Part shown: piece after piece, positions 1-8,156 of the stretch
How the letters are laid out: each line of letters starts with the position of its first letter
Numbering within the stretch: the first letter of the stretch is position 1
Notes under the pieces: generated by a model
Seen by the model: only the letters and a program-made list of their open reading frames with translations
What the model was told of the DNA's origin: nothing
Databases searched by the model: none
Position numbers and translations under genes: made by a program
Assembly (NCBI GenBank): GCA_048884925.1
Contig: JBHLQK010000059.1
Coordinates: 1 to 14,333, forward strand
Length of the DNA: 14,333 nucleotides
Direction of reading: 5' to 3'
Source: SMTZ1-83 sp048884925
Lineage (GTDB): Archaea; Asgardarchaeota; Thorarchaeia; Thorarchaeales; Thorarchaeaceae

Positions 1-3000
1 CATCCCAGTTTCCAACATAGTTGTCGACCTTGATGTCAGCGTAGTTGTTCAGTGACTCTTCGTCAATGTATCCCTGGAAGTGCACAAGGAATGACAGTTC
101 GTCGATGATGACGTCAGTTGGTCGCTCATCAAATGTCCTAAGGTCAGAACCAGTCATGAATCCGTCATACCAACCCCAGTAGCCATCTAGAGTGAATGGG
201 AATGATGTCCCATTTACATCATAGAAGTTCACACCCCAGGTGACCTCATCCAGAAGGTCCAGGTGTAGATTGCCGTAAGAGTCAGTATTGCCGTATGCTT
301 GGCCAGGAGTGACGAATCCTATACTACCAACGGCTTCGGGGATCAGATAATGGCTGAGTTCCCCGCTGCCAGGGTCGAATAGGTCGACATCCATCTGACC
401 ATTGTCGTTCAGATCTTCCCAGATCATTAAACCACTGTATTCATAGTGCATTCCGATTCGGAGCCAGTGCTCCGTACCGAAGTCATCGTAACTTGTGCCA
501 TACTCTTGACCGACACCGAAGCTCATCCAGGTCCAAGTCTGCTCATTCGAGGTGATCCAGTCCCAGCCATTGGTCTCAGCTTCGGCTACCAGATCTGCCC
601 AGGTCACATTCTTGGCCATCCAAGAGATGTCCCAGTAGCCTGGTCGGGCATCGCCCTCAGCAGTCAACAGAGTGTCCTTGACGCGCTGCATCTCAGCAGG
701 GTCGAGCGGAACCATATCAGCGGTGTACCAATAGAAGTTCTGTGACCACTCATAGGTCCATGAGAATGTGTCTAGACCCAACCAGGAATAGACGTTCATC
801 TCATCACCCCAGATTGTGCCGTTTGGATCCCAAGTTATATGGACGTCCATTCGGTCCCAGGTGTGCGTCCAGCTGTCAGTTGATGTGTACTCCTCCTGTA
901 TGAAGTACTGATCATCCACTGTGTCTAGGTCTCCGTCAAGATCCAGCGCGCCATTCTCAGGATTGATATCCCAATTCTTCAGGCCCCACATACCCCATTC
1001 AGGGACACCGATAATGAGGTCATAGAAGTTCTTGTAGACATCACTATGGATTGGAGCAGGACCGTACACCAGGGCATAACCCCACCTCTGGCGCATCCGT
1101 TCGATGCTTTCAAAGGAAGCTGTGGCGGCTACTGGAGTTCCTAAGTAATCAAATTGGAGGATTGGCTGTCCACCCATGTGCATATTCAAGAATAGTGTTC
1201 CTGGATGTGTAGCATTGTGGACTATGAAGCCCCAGATGCTCTGACCCCAGTAATAGACAGGATAAGTCTGCGACATAAAGTCGAAGACTGTGCCATTAAC
1301 ACTATCATGGGTATATACGACATGACTACCTATTCGAGTCGCACTCTCATAATCAGGCACTTTGAAGGATGTGCCATCGATCTGAACATATTCGTACCAG
1401 GATCTATTTCCATCCTCATAGAAGTAGGGGTAGTCCTGAGTTGAATAGAAGATGTCACCATCGAACTGGTATTCAAACAGAATCATTGCATCTGAGTAGT
1501 TGGCGATCCACTTTGTTCCATTGAAGAGGTCAATGACATAGAAGCCATTCACTAAGTCCCAACGAGGTTGACCCATCATGTCAGGAGTGTAGTACTGAAT
1601 CGATTCGACTTCAGAGAATATCAGCTCGTTGTCGAATGTTCCAACGATTCCCTCTACTCCAATCTTTGCTGGATTCCAGATGTCAATCCCATTGGCCACC
1701 GAGTATGGCACATATGTCAAGTTTAGAGAGTATGTTGTACCTGCGATGTCTACGAAGTAGTCCATCGAGATGTTATAGACTGGGTAGGCTTTCTCGTTGA
1801 AGAGCAACGACTTAGTAGTAGGTACAAAGCCTCCTTCAGAGATGGTATGACTCAGCTCATAGTACCATGGAGCATTCGCACCGGGATAGGGCATCTCATG
1901 CTTTATACCCTCAGACTCATGGAACCAGAGCCGTTGCTGGTCGTAGGTGAACAACATGGCTTCAGAGCCTTCGAAGTCCGCAAGGTAGTAACGCTCTGGC
2001 CAACTAGAGATCTGCCACTTTCCTCCGATAAGGATATAGTAGGAATAGTCAGTTTCGTTCCATATCATCTCGTAGAGGTTATGGTCAACACCTTCAATGT
2101 AGTACATCCCATCTCTGCTACTCCAATACCAGTCTGAAACGTTCATCATCTTGTCTGTGCCATATCTGATGAAGTGACCCACATTGTTGTAGTCTACTTC
2201 GACCTTGTCATAGAGTTCGATGATGCTATTGCCTGCGTAGTACTCGAATCCACCTTGGTGTATCCCACTATTGATGTCAATCCAGTAGTTGTAGGAATTC
2301 GTCCCATCATACCAACCCCAATCGTACCTCATTGCTGTAAGGAAGGAGTCTCCGAACAGAGATGTAACATTGTAGATATAGACAACATCAGTGTAACTGA
2401 CGTAGATCTTTGTCCCGTTCATGAGTTCATAGAAGTAGACATCCTTACCAGTTACAGGGTCCATATGACTGTAGTAGAACATCTCAGTCCAAGTTGTTCC
2501 GCAGGATGGGTCAAAGTCCTCTCTCACCTTGATTGGTAGCTTTTCATTGTCGATAACAATGTAAGGACTCTCCTTGCCGATCAAGAAATCTGAACTTAGG
2601 GTTCCATTGTGGAACGCAAGCTGGTTCTCAACCACAGGATCCATGTATACCTTATCACCAAAGTAGTCAAAGCTATACACCCATTCACGGTCCCAACTCA
2701 GAACCTCATGGTCACCATAGCTGCTCGAGTAGTCCTCGTACCAGGTGTTGTTCATAAAGGCGAACTCCCACCAGTAGTTTGTATCAGGCACATGAGGTGC
2801 CATGACAACATCGAATTCCAGGAAGAAATCGCCGCCATCTGTCCAAGTTGAGAATCCAGATGTTGTACAGAAGTCTGCAACAACCTCCGTTTCAGGACTT
2901 TGGTATTGGATGTATTCGGTCTGCCATTCCCCAGTCAGCTGGTTATAGTACCACCATTGCCAATGGTAGCCTTCAACCTCAGTCCAGACCCATTCCAGAT

Positions 3001-4993
3001 ATTCGCCATAGATCCACTCCCAAGTGTTAGTGGCTTCATTGTATTCGTCGTGCCAACCAGTCACATTGGAGTAGACATAATCCATGTAAGTACTCCAGGT
3101 GTAGTTGTGCTTCTCGGTGAAGTTGAACGCCCTCATTCTGGGAATTCCATCAACACCCATTTCGATTTCGTATGTGAGCTCAGACCAGCCGTACTCCTCC
3201 TCTGACCAGTAGCTATCATATGCCCTTAGCATCAGACTAGCAGCATCAATGTCATCAGCGACATCACTTCCTCCCTGAAGTCTTCCTCGGACCTTGAAGG
3301 GATCGCCCTTGTCAGCCTGGAACATCCAGCCAGATGGCTCTGTTCCATCGAGCTTCAGTAGTCTTGCAATGGTCACCGGGGTTTCAATAGTGATCCGCCT
3401 AGCCATCTGATATTCGCTCTCAGTCTGACGAGGCCTTTCCCCGCATGTAGCAGGACCGTAATACCAGTTGTCAGGACCAACAACCCTGTCAAAGAACTCG
3501 AAGTACATACCGTCGCCGGTCTTTGGCATCTTGTCAGTAAAGTGACCCACGAAGTCTACTACGAGCTCGTTGCTTATCATCTGTGCTGTGCACAATGTTT
3601 CGCTTAGATCAAAGAATATTGGAAGTTCAGCGGGGATTGGTTCCAGAACTATAATCTCCTCATTCCAGTCCCACTCGTTGATTATGTAGTCATGCGGATA
3701 GCCATAGTAAGTATATCCATAGTAGGTTTCAAATGATGCAGTTGTCTGGTTATAGATGTAGAAGAACTGACGCTCAACCCAATAGGTCTCATTTGCCAAA
3801 TACTTTTCCCATGTCATTGTGATATTATTCCAATCTTCGCGGATGACAGTCACATTGACTTCATCGGAGATACCGAGGGAGGTCCATTGACGTGCCTCAT
3901 AGGGGCCAAAGACTTGCTGCATGTATGATATTTGCTTAGTGGCATTCCAGACATATGTCTGTAGAAGGCTCTCAAATTCCCAACCACCTGTGGTTGTCAC
4001 AAGTTCATTATGCCAACCTGTTACGTTAACAGTGACGTACATCTCATTGGGCATTCTGAAACCAAGCATTGCATACTCGATATCGCCTGAGATGTTGAAC
4101 CTCATTGTGAAATCAGTGCCTCTGGCTACAGAATAGAGAACATCTCCCGCCATATCCAGCTTCTGCAAAGTATATGATCCTCCATAAGATGTGGCCCAGG
4201 CCATGTCTGCATGCATACCTACCGCAATACCTCTGAACTCCCAGCCTGAACCATAATTGTAGGAACCAATGCAGTTCCATTGGTCGTCCTCAAGATTCAT
4301 GTTCAGCTCATAGAGACCCAATGGGGCTTCGATGTTGAAGCTAACAGCGAAGGTCAGATAATATGCATCAGCATCGCTGACTATGGAACAAAGACCTGAA
4401 TGAATGTCAATGAAACTTGGCATCGGTGGTGGAGGCTCATAAGGATCTATTGGATCAATCGGATCAACCTGTTCAGTGTAATTCCACTGGTCGCTCCATG
4501 CCCACCATGGGTCTGTGCTCCAGCTGTCATAACTGAAGTCGAAGTTTGCCGAGTAGTTGTAATCTTGAGTCATATACCATCCATAGAACTGAACACGCCC
4601 CATATCAGCACCTTGAGTGAAGACGCCCATGGGCACAGTTACAACGAACCTCAGGACTTCGCCTATCTCAGCATAGCTCTCCTTGGTCAGAGGGCTTCCA
4701 TTTGCATGAAATATCTCAAATGAAGGCCTTGGACCAAACAACCAATTCCTATTGTTCCACGTCCACTCATCACTAGTGCTATTGCTATCCTGATTCCACC
4801 AGACGTAGGTCCCATTTTCTGGCTCCTGGCTGATGAAAGCGGATGGTGCATATTGTGTAGAATTGTAATGGGAAGTATTAGCTGCGGTGGCGGCTGGAAT
4901 TGCAGCTGTACTTCCAGCATAAGTCATTGAGAACACAAATAGCATAACAGCAACTAGAGAAAACAGTGCACGTCTGGCTTCTCGTCGTCGCAA
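1..4993 (-). CDS. Giant secreted Trp/Tyr-rich surface protein, N-terminal 1,664 residues (C-terminus beyond left edge)
   Basis: I do not recognise the family. Reading the minus strand from a TTG at 4993-4991, no TAA, TAG or TGA occurs in frame down to base 2, so the gene leaves the window unfinished. An in-frame stop at 5023-5021 and an AAAGGAG site nine bases ahead fix the TTG start; the next ATG (4945) would lose the positive n-region. Residues 1-30 form a signal peptide: RRREARR, a hydrophobic core, then a TYA or STA cleavage site. A Pro-rich DPI linker lies at 177-192. Only six Cys occur, as pairs 202/241, 468/517 and 709/831, each opening with Cys-Ser/Thr. NVTGWH recurs at 323 and 643, NGTK at 859 and 1158. 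Calcium-loop-like Asp motifs lie at 1351-1361 and 1527-1537. By hand count there are about 85 Trp (5.1%), about 30 Lys and about 30 N-X-S/T sequons. I infer a glycosylated cell-surface or S-layer-associated protein; substrate and role are unknown. Confidence 0.88.
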   Translation of the reverse strand, partial: MRRREARRALFSLVAVMLFVFSMTYAGSTAAIPAATAANTSHYNSTQYAPSAFISQEPENGTYVWWNQDSNSTSDEWTWNNRNWLFGPRPSFEIFHANGSPLTKESYAEIGEVLRFVVTVPMGVFTQGADMGRVQFYGWYMTQDYNYSANFDFSYDSWSTDPWWAWSDQWNYTEQVDPIDPIDPYEPPPPMPSFIDIHSGLCSIVSDADAYYLTFAVSFNIEAPLGLYELNMNLEDDQWNCIGSYNYGSGWEFRGIAVGMHADMAWATSYGGSYTLQKLDMAGDVLYSVARGTDFTMRFNISGDIEYAMLGFRMPNEMYVTVNVTGWHNELVTTTGGWEFESLLQTYVWNATKQISYMQQVFGPYEARQWTSLGISDEVNVTVIREDWNNITMTWEKYLANETYWVERQFFYIYNQTTASFETYYGYTYYGYPHDYIINEWDWNEEIIVLEPIPAELPIFFDLSETLCTAQMISNELVVDFVGHFTDKMPKTGDGMYFEFFDRVVGPDNWYYGPATCGERPRQTESEYQMARRITIETPVTIARLLKLDGTEPSGWMFQADKGDPFKVRGRLQGGSDVADDIDAASLMLRAYDSYWSEEEYGWSELTYEIEMGVDGIPRMRAFNFTEKHNYTWSTYMDYVYSNVTGWHDEYNEATNTWEWIYGEYLEWVWTEVEGYHWQWWYYNQLTGEWQTEYIQYQSPETEVVADFCTTSGFSTWTDGGDFFLEFDVVMAPHVPDTNYWWEFAFMNNTWYEDYSSSYGDHEVLSWDREWVYSFDYFGDKVYMDPVVENQLAFHNGTLSSDFLIGKESPYIVIDNEKLPIKVREDFDPSCGTTWTEMFYYSHMDPVTGKDVYFYELMNGTKIYVSYTDVVYIYNVTSLFGDSFLTAMRYDWGWYDGTNSYNYWIDINSGIHQGGFEYYAGNSIIELYDKVEVDYNNVGHFIRYGTDKMMNVSDWYWSSRDGMYYIEGVDHNLYEMIWNETDYSYYILIGGKWQISSWPERYYLADFEGSEAMLFTYDQQRLWFHESEGIKHEMPYPGANAPWYYELSHTISEGGFVPTTKSLLFNEKAYPVYNISMDYFVDIAGTTYSLNLTYVPYSVANGIDIWNPAKIGVEGIVGTFDNELIFSEVESIQYYTPDMMGQPRWDLVNGFYVIDLFNGTKWIANYSDAMILFEYQFDGDIFYSTQDYPYFYEDGNRSWYEYVQIDGTSFKVPDYESATRIGSHVVYTHDSVNGTVFDFMSQTYPVYYWGQSIWGFIVHNATHPGTLFLNMHMGGQPILQFDYLGTPVAATASFESIERMRQRWGYALVYGPAPIHSDVYKNFYDLIIGVPEWGMWGLKNWDINPENGALDLDGDLDTVDDQYFIQEEYTSTDSWTHTWDRMDVHITWDPNGTIWGDEMNVYSWLGLDTFSWTYEWSQNFYWYTADMVPLDPAEMQRVKDTLLTAEGDARPGYWDISWMAKNVTWADLVAEAETNGWDWITSNEQTWTWMSFGVGQEYGTSYDDFGTEHWLRIGMHYEYSGLMIWEDLNDNGQMDVDLFDPGSGELSHYLIPEAVGSIGFVTPGQAYGNTDSYGNLHLDLLDEVTWGVNFYDVNGTSFPFTLDGYWGWYDGFMTGSDLRTFDERPTDVIIDELSFLVHFQGYIDEESLNNYADIKVDNYVGNWD
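4443..4468 (-). repeat. Three 9-nt tandem repeats encoding the DPI linker
   Basis: On the plus strand GGATC(T/A)AT(T/C) repeats about three times in a row. In the giant gene it encodes Asp-Pro-Ile, Asp-Pro-Ile, Asp-Pro-Tyr, which leads into a PPPP run. It marks a linker between the N-terminal Trp-rich region and the first cysteine-pair module, and is a likely site of length variation between strains. Confidence 0.7.
4915..4993 (-). other. Signal peptide of the giant protein
   Basis: Residues 1-26 have a strongly basic n-region (six Arg in the first eight residues), a hydrophobic core containing LFSLVAVMLFVFS, and small residues at Thr-Tyr-Ala (26) and Ser-Thr-Ala (30) suited to signal peptidase. 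The RRALF string resembles a twin-arginine motif, but the core is hydrophobic enough for ordinary Sec export, so I cannot choose between the routes. No lipobox cysteine is present. Confidence 0.75.
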
Positions 4994-5002
4994 ATTCGTA
5001 AA

Positions 5003-5008
5003 CTCCTT
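5003..5008 (-). promoter_or_regulatory. Ribosome binding site deciding the TTG start at 4993
   Basis: The minus strand reads AAAGGAG followed by nine bases and TTG. Because an in-frame stop sits 30 bases upstream of the TTG and no other start codon lies between, this site settles the N-terminus of the giant protein. Confidence 0.8.
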
Positions 5009-5010
5009 TC

Positions 5011-5093
5011 GCGCGCCGATTCAAGACTCGTAGAAACCGCAGGCTACCTGCATGATAGCCTCAATTTCCAAGAAGAAGCGAGCTTTGGCGCGC
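5011..5093 (-). promoter_or_regulatory. Structured 5' leader of the giant gene
   Basis: In the transcript, GCGCGCC (5093-5087) is exactly complementary to GGCGCGC (5017-5011), which lies directly before the AAAGGAG ribosome binding site. Inside this outer stem two alternative hairpins overlap: GCAGG-TAG-CCTGC (5051-5039) and AGGCTA...TAGCCT (5061-5041). The arrangement could limit or time translation, or simply stabilise a very long mRNA. It matches no riboswitch class I know. Confidence 0.4.
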
Positions 5094-5096
5094 TAT

Positions 5097-5132
5097 CAAT
5101 TTATATTCTATAGTATCATTTCTAAATATAAG
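5097..5132 (-). promoter_or_regulatory. Probable archaeal promoter (TATA boxes) of the giant gene
   Basis: Two box-A-like elements lie on the minus strand: CTTATATTTAG (5132-5122) and GAATATAAATTG (5108-5097). With the usual spacing of about 25 bases, transcripts would start near 5100 or 5075 and carry an 80-110 base leader. The stretch between this promoter and the previous gene's end (about 5133-5268) shows no other gene that I can support. Confidence 0.55.
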
Positions 5133-5268
5133 ATATTCTTGGACAGCTGTTTATGAAAAAGGAAAAGAATCGCTCCAATTCGCATCCAACACTGGAAAAA
5201 TGGAGCAATGTCTTTGATGTTTGCAGAGAAACGCAATGCAAATTCCGGAAATCGAAAAAGTAGCGAGA

Positions 5269-5285
5269 GCCTGCCTGTAGCAGGC
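5269..5285 (-). terminator. Hairpin after the membrane protein gene, probable terminator
   Basis: A perfect 6-bp inverted repeat, GCCTGC and GCAGGC with a 5-base loop, starts 13 bases beyond the stop of the minus-strand membrane protein gene. On that strand a T5 run lies just before the hairpin (5293-5289) and another about ten bases after it. Archaeal termination is driven mainly by T-rich stretches, so both runs could contribute. Confidence 0.5.
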
Positions 5286-5298
5286 CCAAAAATCCACA

Positions 5299-8088
5299 CT
5301 AGATCATGAGATTCGTTGTGACCCACTCCACAACGAGTGGAGTTATGAACGCCTCTATGAGGGCTGAAATCAGGAGAAAGAACACAATAAGCATGTAGAT
5401 CCTCCAGGTTCTTTCGTCTGATAACAACGCTCTGGTATTCCTCGGGATTTCATCCCAGTTCTCATTCTCGACACTGGGCGAGAGGTTCTTAGCAATTCTT
5501 AGTGAAATTGCTGCGGCAATCAGAAATGTGGGTATCTCAATGACAGCATGTGGCAATATGCTCGCCAGGAACGGAATTGCAGTCCCTGCAAAGGTGGCAT
5601 CTATGATGCTGATACCTCCAATAATCAGGGCCGTGGACAGAATCTCTGCGATAGCTATGGACATAAAGCTGAACTTTATGTAGGTCAATAGAATGTCCTC
5701 ACTCCTAACTTCCTCTCGACCAATGTACACTCCCTTGTACAATGCCGCGATTAGCATCGGCATTATTACCAATGCAATCAGAGTGAATTGGTCATCATAG
5801 ATGAAGTACTCCAAAGCGAAGATGGATAGGAATAATGGAAACCACCAAGCACCGGTACCTTTCCTACTGCTCACTCGAGACCCTATTATGAGTGCATATA
5901 CCAGAATCAAAGCTCCAAAGATAACCACTGCACGTAGCCCCATTTGAGCAGCCAGACTCCATGGATCCTGAATATGAAGCGGAATCATCCAATTGATTGG
6001 TGGTGCTGGAGTGAACGCACCCCTCCACATGTCGAGGTAAGTCCAAAGAAGAGTTGTGACGACGCCTACACCAGCTAACGCCAGTCCAGTCTTTGCCACA
6101 TTTGACTCTTCTGCAGTCTTCTTGACTCCAACCATCCATAATATTGCAGCCCAAAACATTGGTCCGAATACAAGCATTATCAGAGTGCGGATGATGTTGT
6201 GTTCAGCGATAATGAGAAATGGAGTTTGATAATCTACCTCAGCAATCCAAGCCAATACACCTTCGAGTCCGTTTGGATCACCTATCTCAGAAAAGAGTCC
6301 CGCCAATGTATTGATGAGTAAGCCAGGATTGAGCATCAACGCTAGAGCGAAGACAGCTACTATTGCGATTACAAGACCACCGATAAACATCTTTGCGGCT
6401 TGATACAAGTCTTTTGCTTCTAGATTTAGAATCGAATCCGACTCCTCTCCAGTTTGTTCTCGCCATTTCTCTCTATACTCGAGGAAGTACATCACAAATA
6501 GGGCACTAAAGACATAGATTGGCATGTTCACAATGTACTGGAGGGCTAGGCGGTAGAGGAAACTTCCTGACGGCAACACAAGTATCGGCCGCAACCAGTA
6601 AAATAGCTGTCCTTCAAGAACGGCTGGTGTTGGAGCGACGAACAGAAGGTAATCTATTCCTGGAAGAGCAAAGTATGTAGCAACTGAAACAGTCACTCCC
6701 GCAACCAGAGCGTATAACTCGGCACTTCCGCTAGTTCTTGAACGTATTATATGACCAAGTACACCTATCAACAGCATGCACGCAAAAGGTATAGCTAAAA
6801 TCAGCAATGTCCAGATTACAGGAAGTACCAATGTGAGATTGTTGAATGGTGAAAGCAGTAATGTCACGACGTAGTCATCTATTGCGCCCGGAAAGAAATT
6901 GAACTGTCCTGGTGCACTCGGATTATTGTATGAGAAGTGAAGGGTGATCGCCATGACTGCTCCGACGAATGCGCTTGTTACGATTGCTCCTAATGTCAGA
7001 CTTCCAGCAAGGTTTGTCAAACGCATACCGTTATTGGCTTCAGGCTCAGATGACTCTCGCTTGGCCAGTTTCTCAAATGTCTTCTTGTATAGAACTACAG
7101 CGAAGTCCTCTACCAGAGGAAGTATAATGATTGCGAAGAGGATTGGCGGGAGCGCATAGATGAAACCGTCTATGAAGTATTGTGTCACATACCCCAATAT
7201 TTGGCCCTGGGAGAGTGAGAGCGTATTGACTAATAACGTAGAAGATAGTGCACTGAACACACCACCTACGATTACAAACAATGATAGTAGAATATTAAGT
7301 CTGAAAAACCAGCCAAGTACTCCGCGCATCATCTCAGAACCAAGATCGCGTTCACCGAGGTGCAATCCAGCTCCTTTTGCAATGCGATTAGATGCAGGAT
7401 AGCCAAAGCGGTAAATCCAAGTCAGAAAGATGAAGACTCCAATTACATATGGATTGGGGAAGTACTCAATGCTTTCTGTATGAAGGAATGCGGCATATTG
7501 AACAACATCACCAACATACGCACCTATTGAGGGCAAGACTGTTGCCAATCCTATGATGAGATAGTCCTTCCATCCTTCCCGCCAAGCTTTTCCAAGTACT
7601 TGTGGATCTAGAGGCTGTGGTTCAACTCCTTCAAATGTGATATGATTCAATCTGTCCCTGAATCCGGAGTAGCCATCAGTCTGTGGCTCGCTACTAGCAA
7701 TCCTTCGAATGAGATTGCTAAATCGCATCTTTAGGGGATCTTGGAGTCTGAGCTTTAGCGCCAACACAGCCATTCCAAAAAGGACAGCGAAGAAGGACAC
7801 CATAACCCAAGTCAGATACTGCTGGAGCGTATTAGAGAACTGGAATATGAGGTCCATAAGGAAAACCCACATCAATCCTCCACCGCCAATCTCCGTGATA
7901 GCAGGTGAGATTTGGTCTAGAAACAATATGTTGAAGACGACGAATGTCGCAGTTAGAGCATACATGAGGACAATGAAAGCCTCAAGAAACCTGCTTCTTC
8001 TCTTGTTGAAGAAGAGTAGGTACACAAATGTAACAACTAGTGGCGACATAAATTCAAAGATCAAAGTGAGGGGTGTCAGCTCGGCCAT
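5299..8088 (-). CDS. Large polytopic membrane protein with C-terminal SpoIIM/DUF95-like domain
   Basis: This encodes 929 residues with roughly 18-20 hydrophobic membrane segments separated by short charged loops (for example 110-175, 330-360 and 535-565). Residues about 795-925 resemble the SpoIIM/DUF95 family, best seen in the string ILPHAVIEIPTFL at 844-856, which matches the family's typical PHG-x-x-E-x-P/x-A signature except that Gly is Ala. In Bacillus, SpoIIM belongs to an engulfment complex with murein hydrolases; archaea lack murein, so that role cannot be carried over. The first 790 residues match no family I can name. I chose the ATG at 8088 because AAGGTG lies seven bases upstream; a TTG at 8124 in the same frame has no comparable site. 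There is no signal peptide beyond the first membrane helix. It lies upstream of and co-directional with the giant secreted protein, but a hairpin and TATA boxes intervene, so the two are probably separate transcripts. Confidence 0.85.
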   Translation of the reverse strand: MAELTPLTLIFEFMSPLVVTFVYLLFFNKRRSRFLEAFIVLMYALTATFVVFNILFLDQISPAITEIGGGGLMWVFLMDLIFQFSNTLQQYLTWVMVSFFAVLFGMAVLALKLRLQDPLKMRFSNLIRRIASSEPQTDGYSGFRDRLNHITFEGVEPQPLDPQVLGKAWREGWKDYLIIGLATVLPSIGAYVGDVVQYAAFLHTESIEYFPNPYVIGVFIFLTWIYRFGYPASNRIAKGAGLHLGERDLGSEMMRGVLGWFFRLNILLSLFVIVGGVFSALSSTLLVNTLSLSQGQILGYVTQYFIDGFIYALPPILFAIIILPLVEDFAVVLYKKTFEKLAKRESSEPEANNGMRLTNLAGSLTLGAIVTSAFVGAVMAITLHFSYNNPSAPGQFNFFPGAIDDYVVTLLLSPFNNLTLVLPVIWTLLILAIPFACMLLIGVLGHIIRSRTSGSAELYALVAGVTVSVATYFALPGIDYLLFVAPTPAVLEGQLFYWLRPILVLPSGSFLYRLALQYIVNMPIYVFSALFVMYFLEYREKWREQTGEESDSILNLEAKDLYQAAKMFIGGLVIAIVAVFALALMLNPGLLINTLAGLFSEIGDPNGLEGVLAWIAEVDYQTPFLIIAEHNIIRTLIMLVFGPMFWAAILWMVGVKKTAEESNVAKTGLALAGVGVVTTLLWTYLDMWRGAFTPAPPINWMIPLHIQDPWSLAAQMGLRAVVIFGALILVYALIIGSRVSSRKGTGAWWFPLFLSIFALEYFIYDDQFTLIALVIMPMLIAALYKGVYIGREEVRSEDILLTYIKFSFMSIAIAEILSTALIIGGISIIDATFAGTAIPFLASILPHAVIEIPTFLIAAAISLRIAKNLSPSVENENWDEIPRNTRALLSDERTWRIYMLIVFFLLISALIEAFITPLVVEWVTTNLMI

Positions 8089-8095
8089 AACACAG

Positions 8096-8101
8096 CACCT
8101 T
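8096..8101 (-). promoter_or_regulatory. Ribosome binding site supporting the ATG at 8088
   Basis: The minus strand reads AAGGTG, then seven bases, then ATG. This supports residue numbering from MAELTPL rather than from the upstream TTG at 8124, which would add a Cys- and Arg-bearing 12-residue extension. Confidence 0.6.
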
Positions 8102-8156
8102 GTCCTGCTATAGAACTGAAACAAGACATGGCTAATTCAAAAAGCTTCGTTGGACA

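Noticed and set aside
446..4723. Several plus-strand frames of 60-121 codons opposite the giant gene
   Set aside because: They are shadows of a strongly biased minus-strand frame: poor starts, no ribosome sites, no recognisable domains.
4687..4920. A 77-codon minus-strand frame near the start of the giant gene
   Set aside because: It is out of frame with the TTG-started gene and lies wholly within it.
5039..5285. Shared CCTGC/GCAGGC hairpins as copies of a mobile repeat
   Set aside because: The arms are only 5-6 bp, the loops differ, and there are just two copies; they are better explained as a leader hairpin and a terminator.
5108..5326. A 72-codon minus-strand reading frame overlapping the end of the membrane protein gene
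   Set aside because: It begins inside the real gene in another frame, has no ribosome site, and covers the hairpin and TATA region.
7709..8113. A 134-codon plus-strand frame opposite the start of the membrane protein gene
   Set aside because: It is antisense to a clear multi-helix protein, and its translation shows no domain or good start.
8089..8124. TTG at 8124 as start of the membrane protein
   Set aside because: No ribosome site precedes it, whereas AAGGTG sits seven bases before the ATG at 8088.
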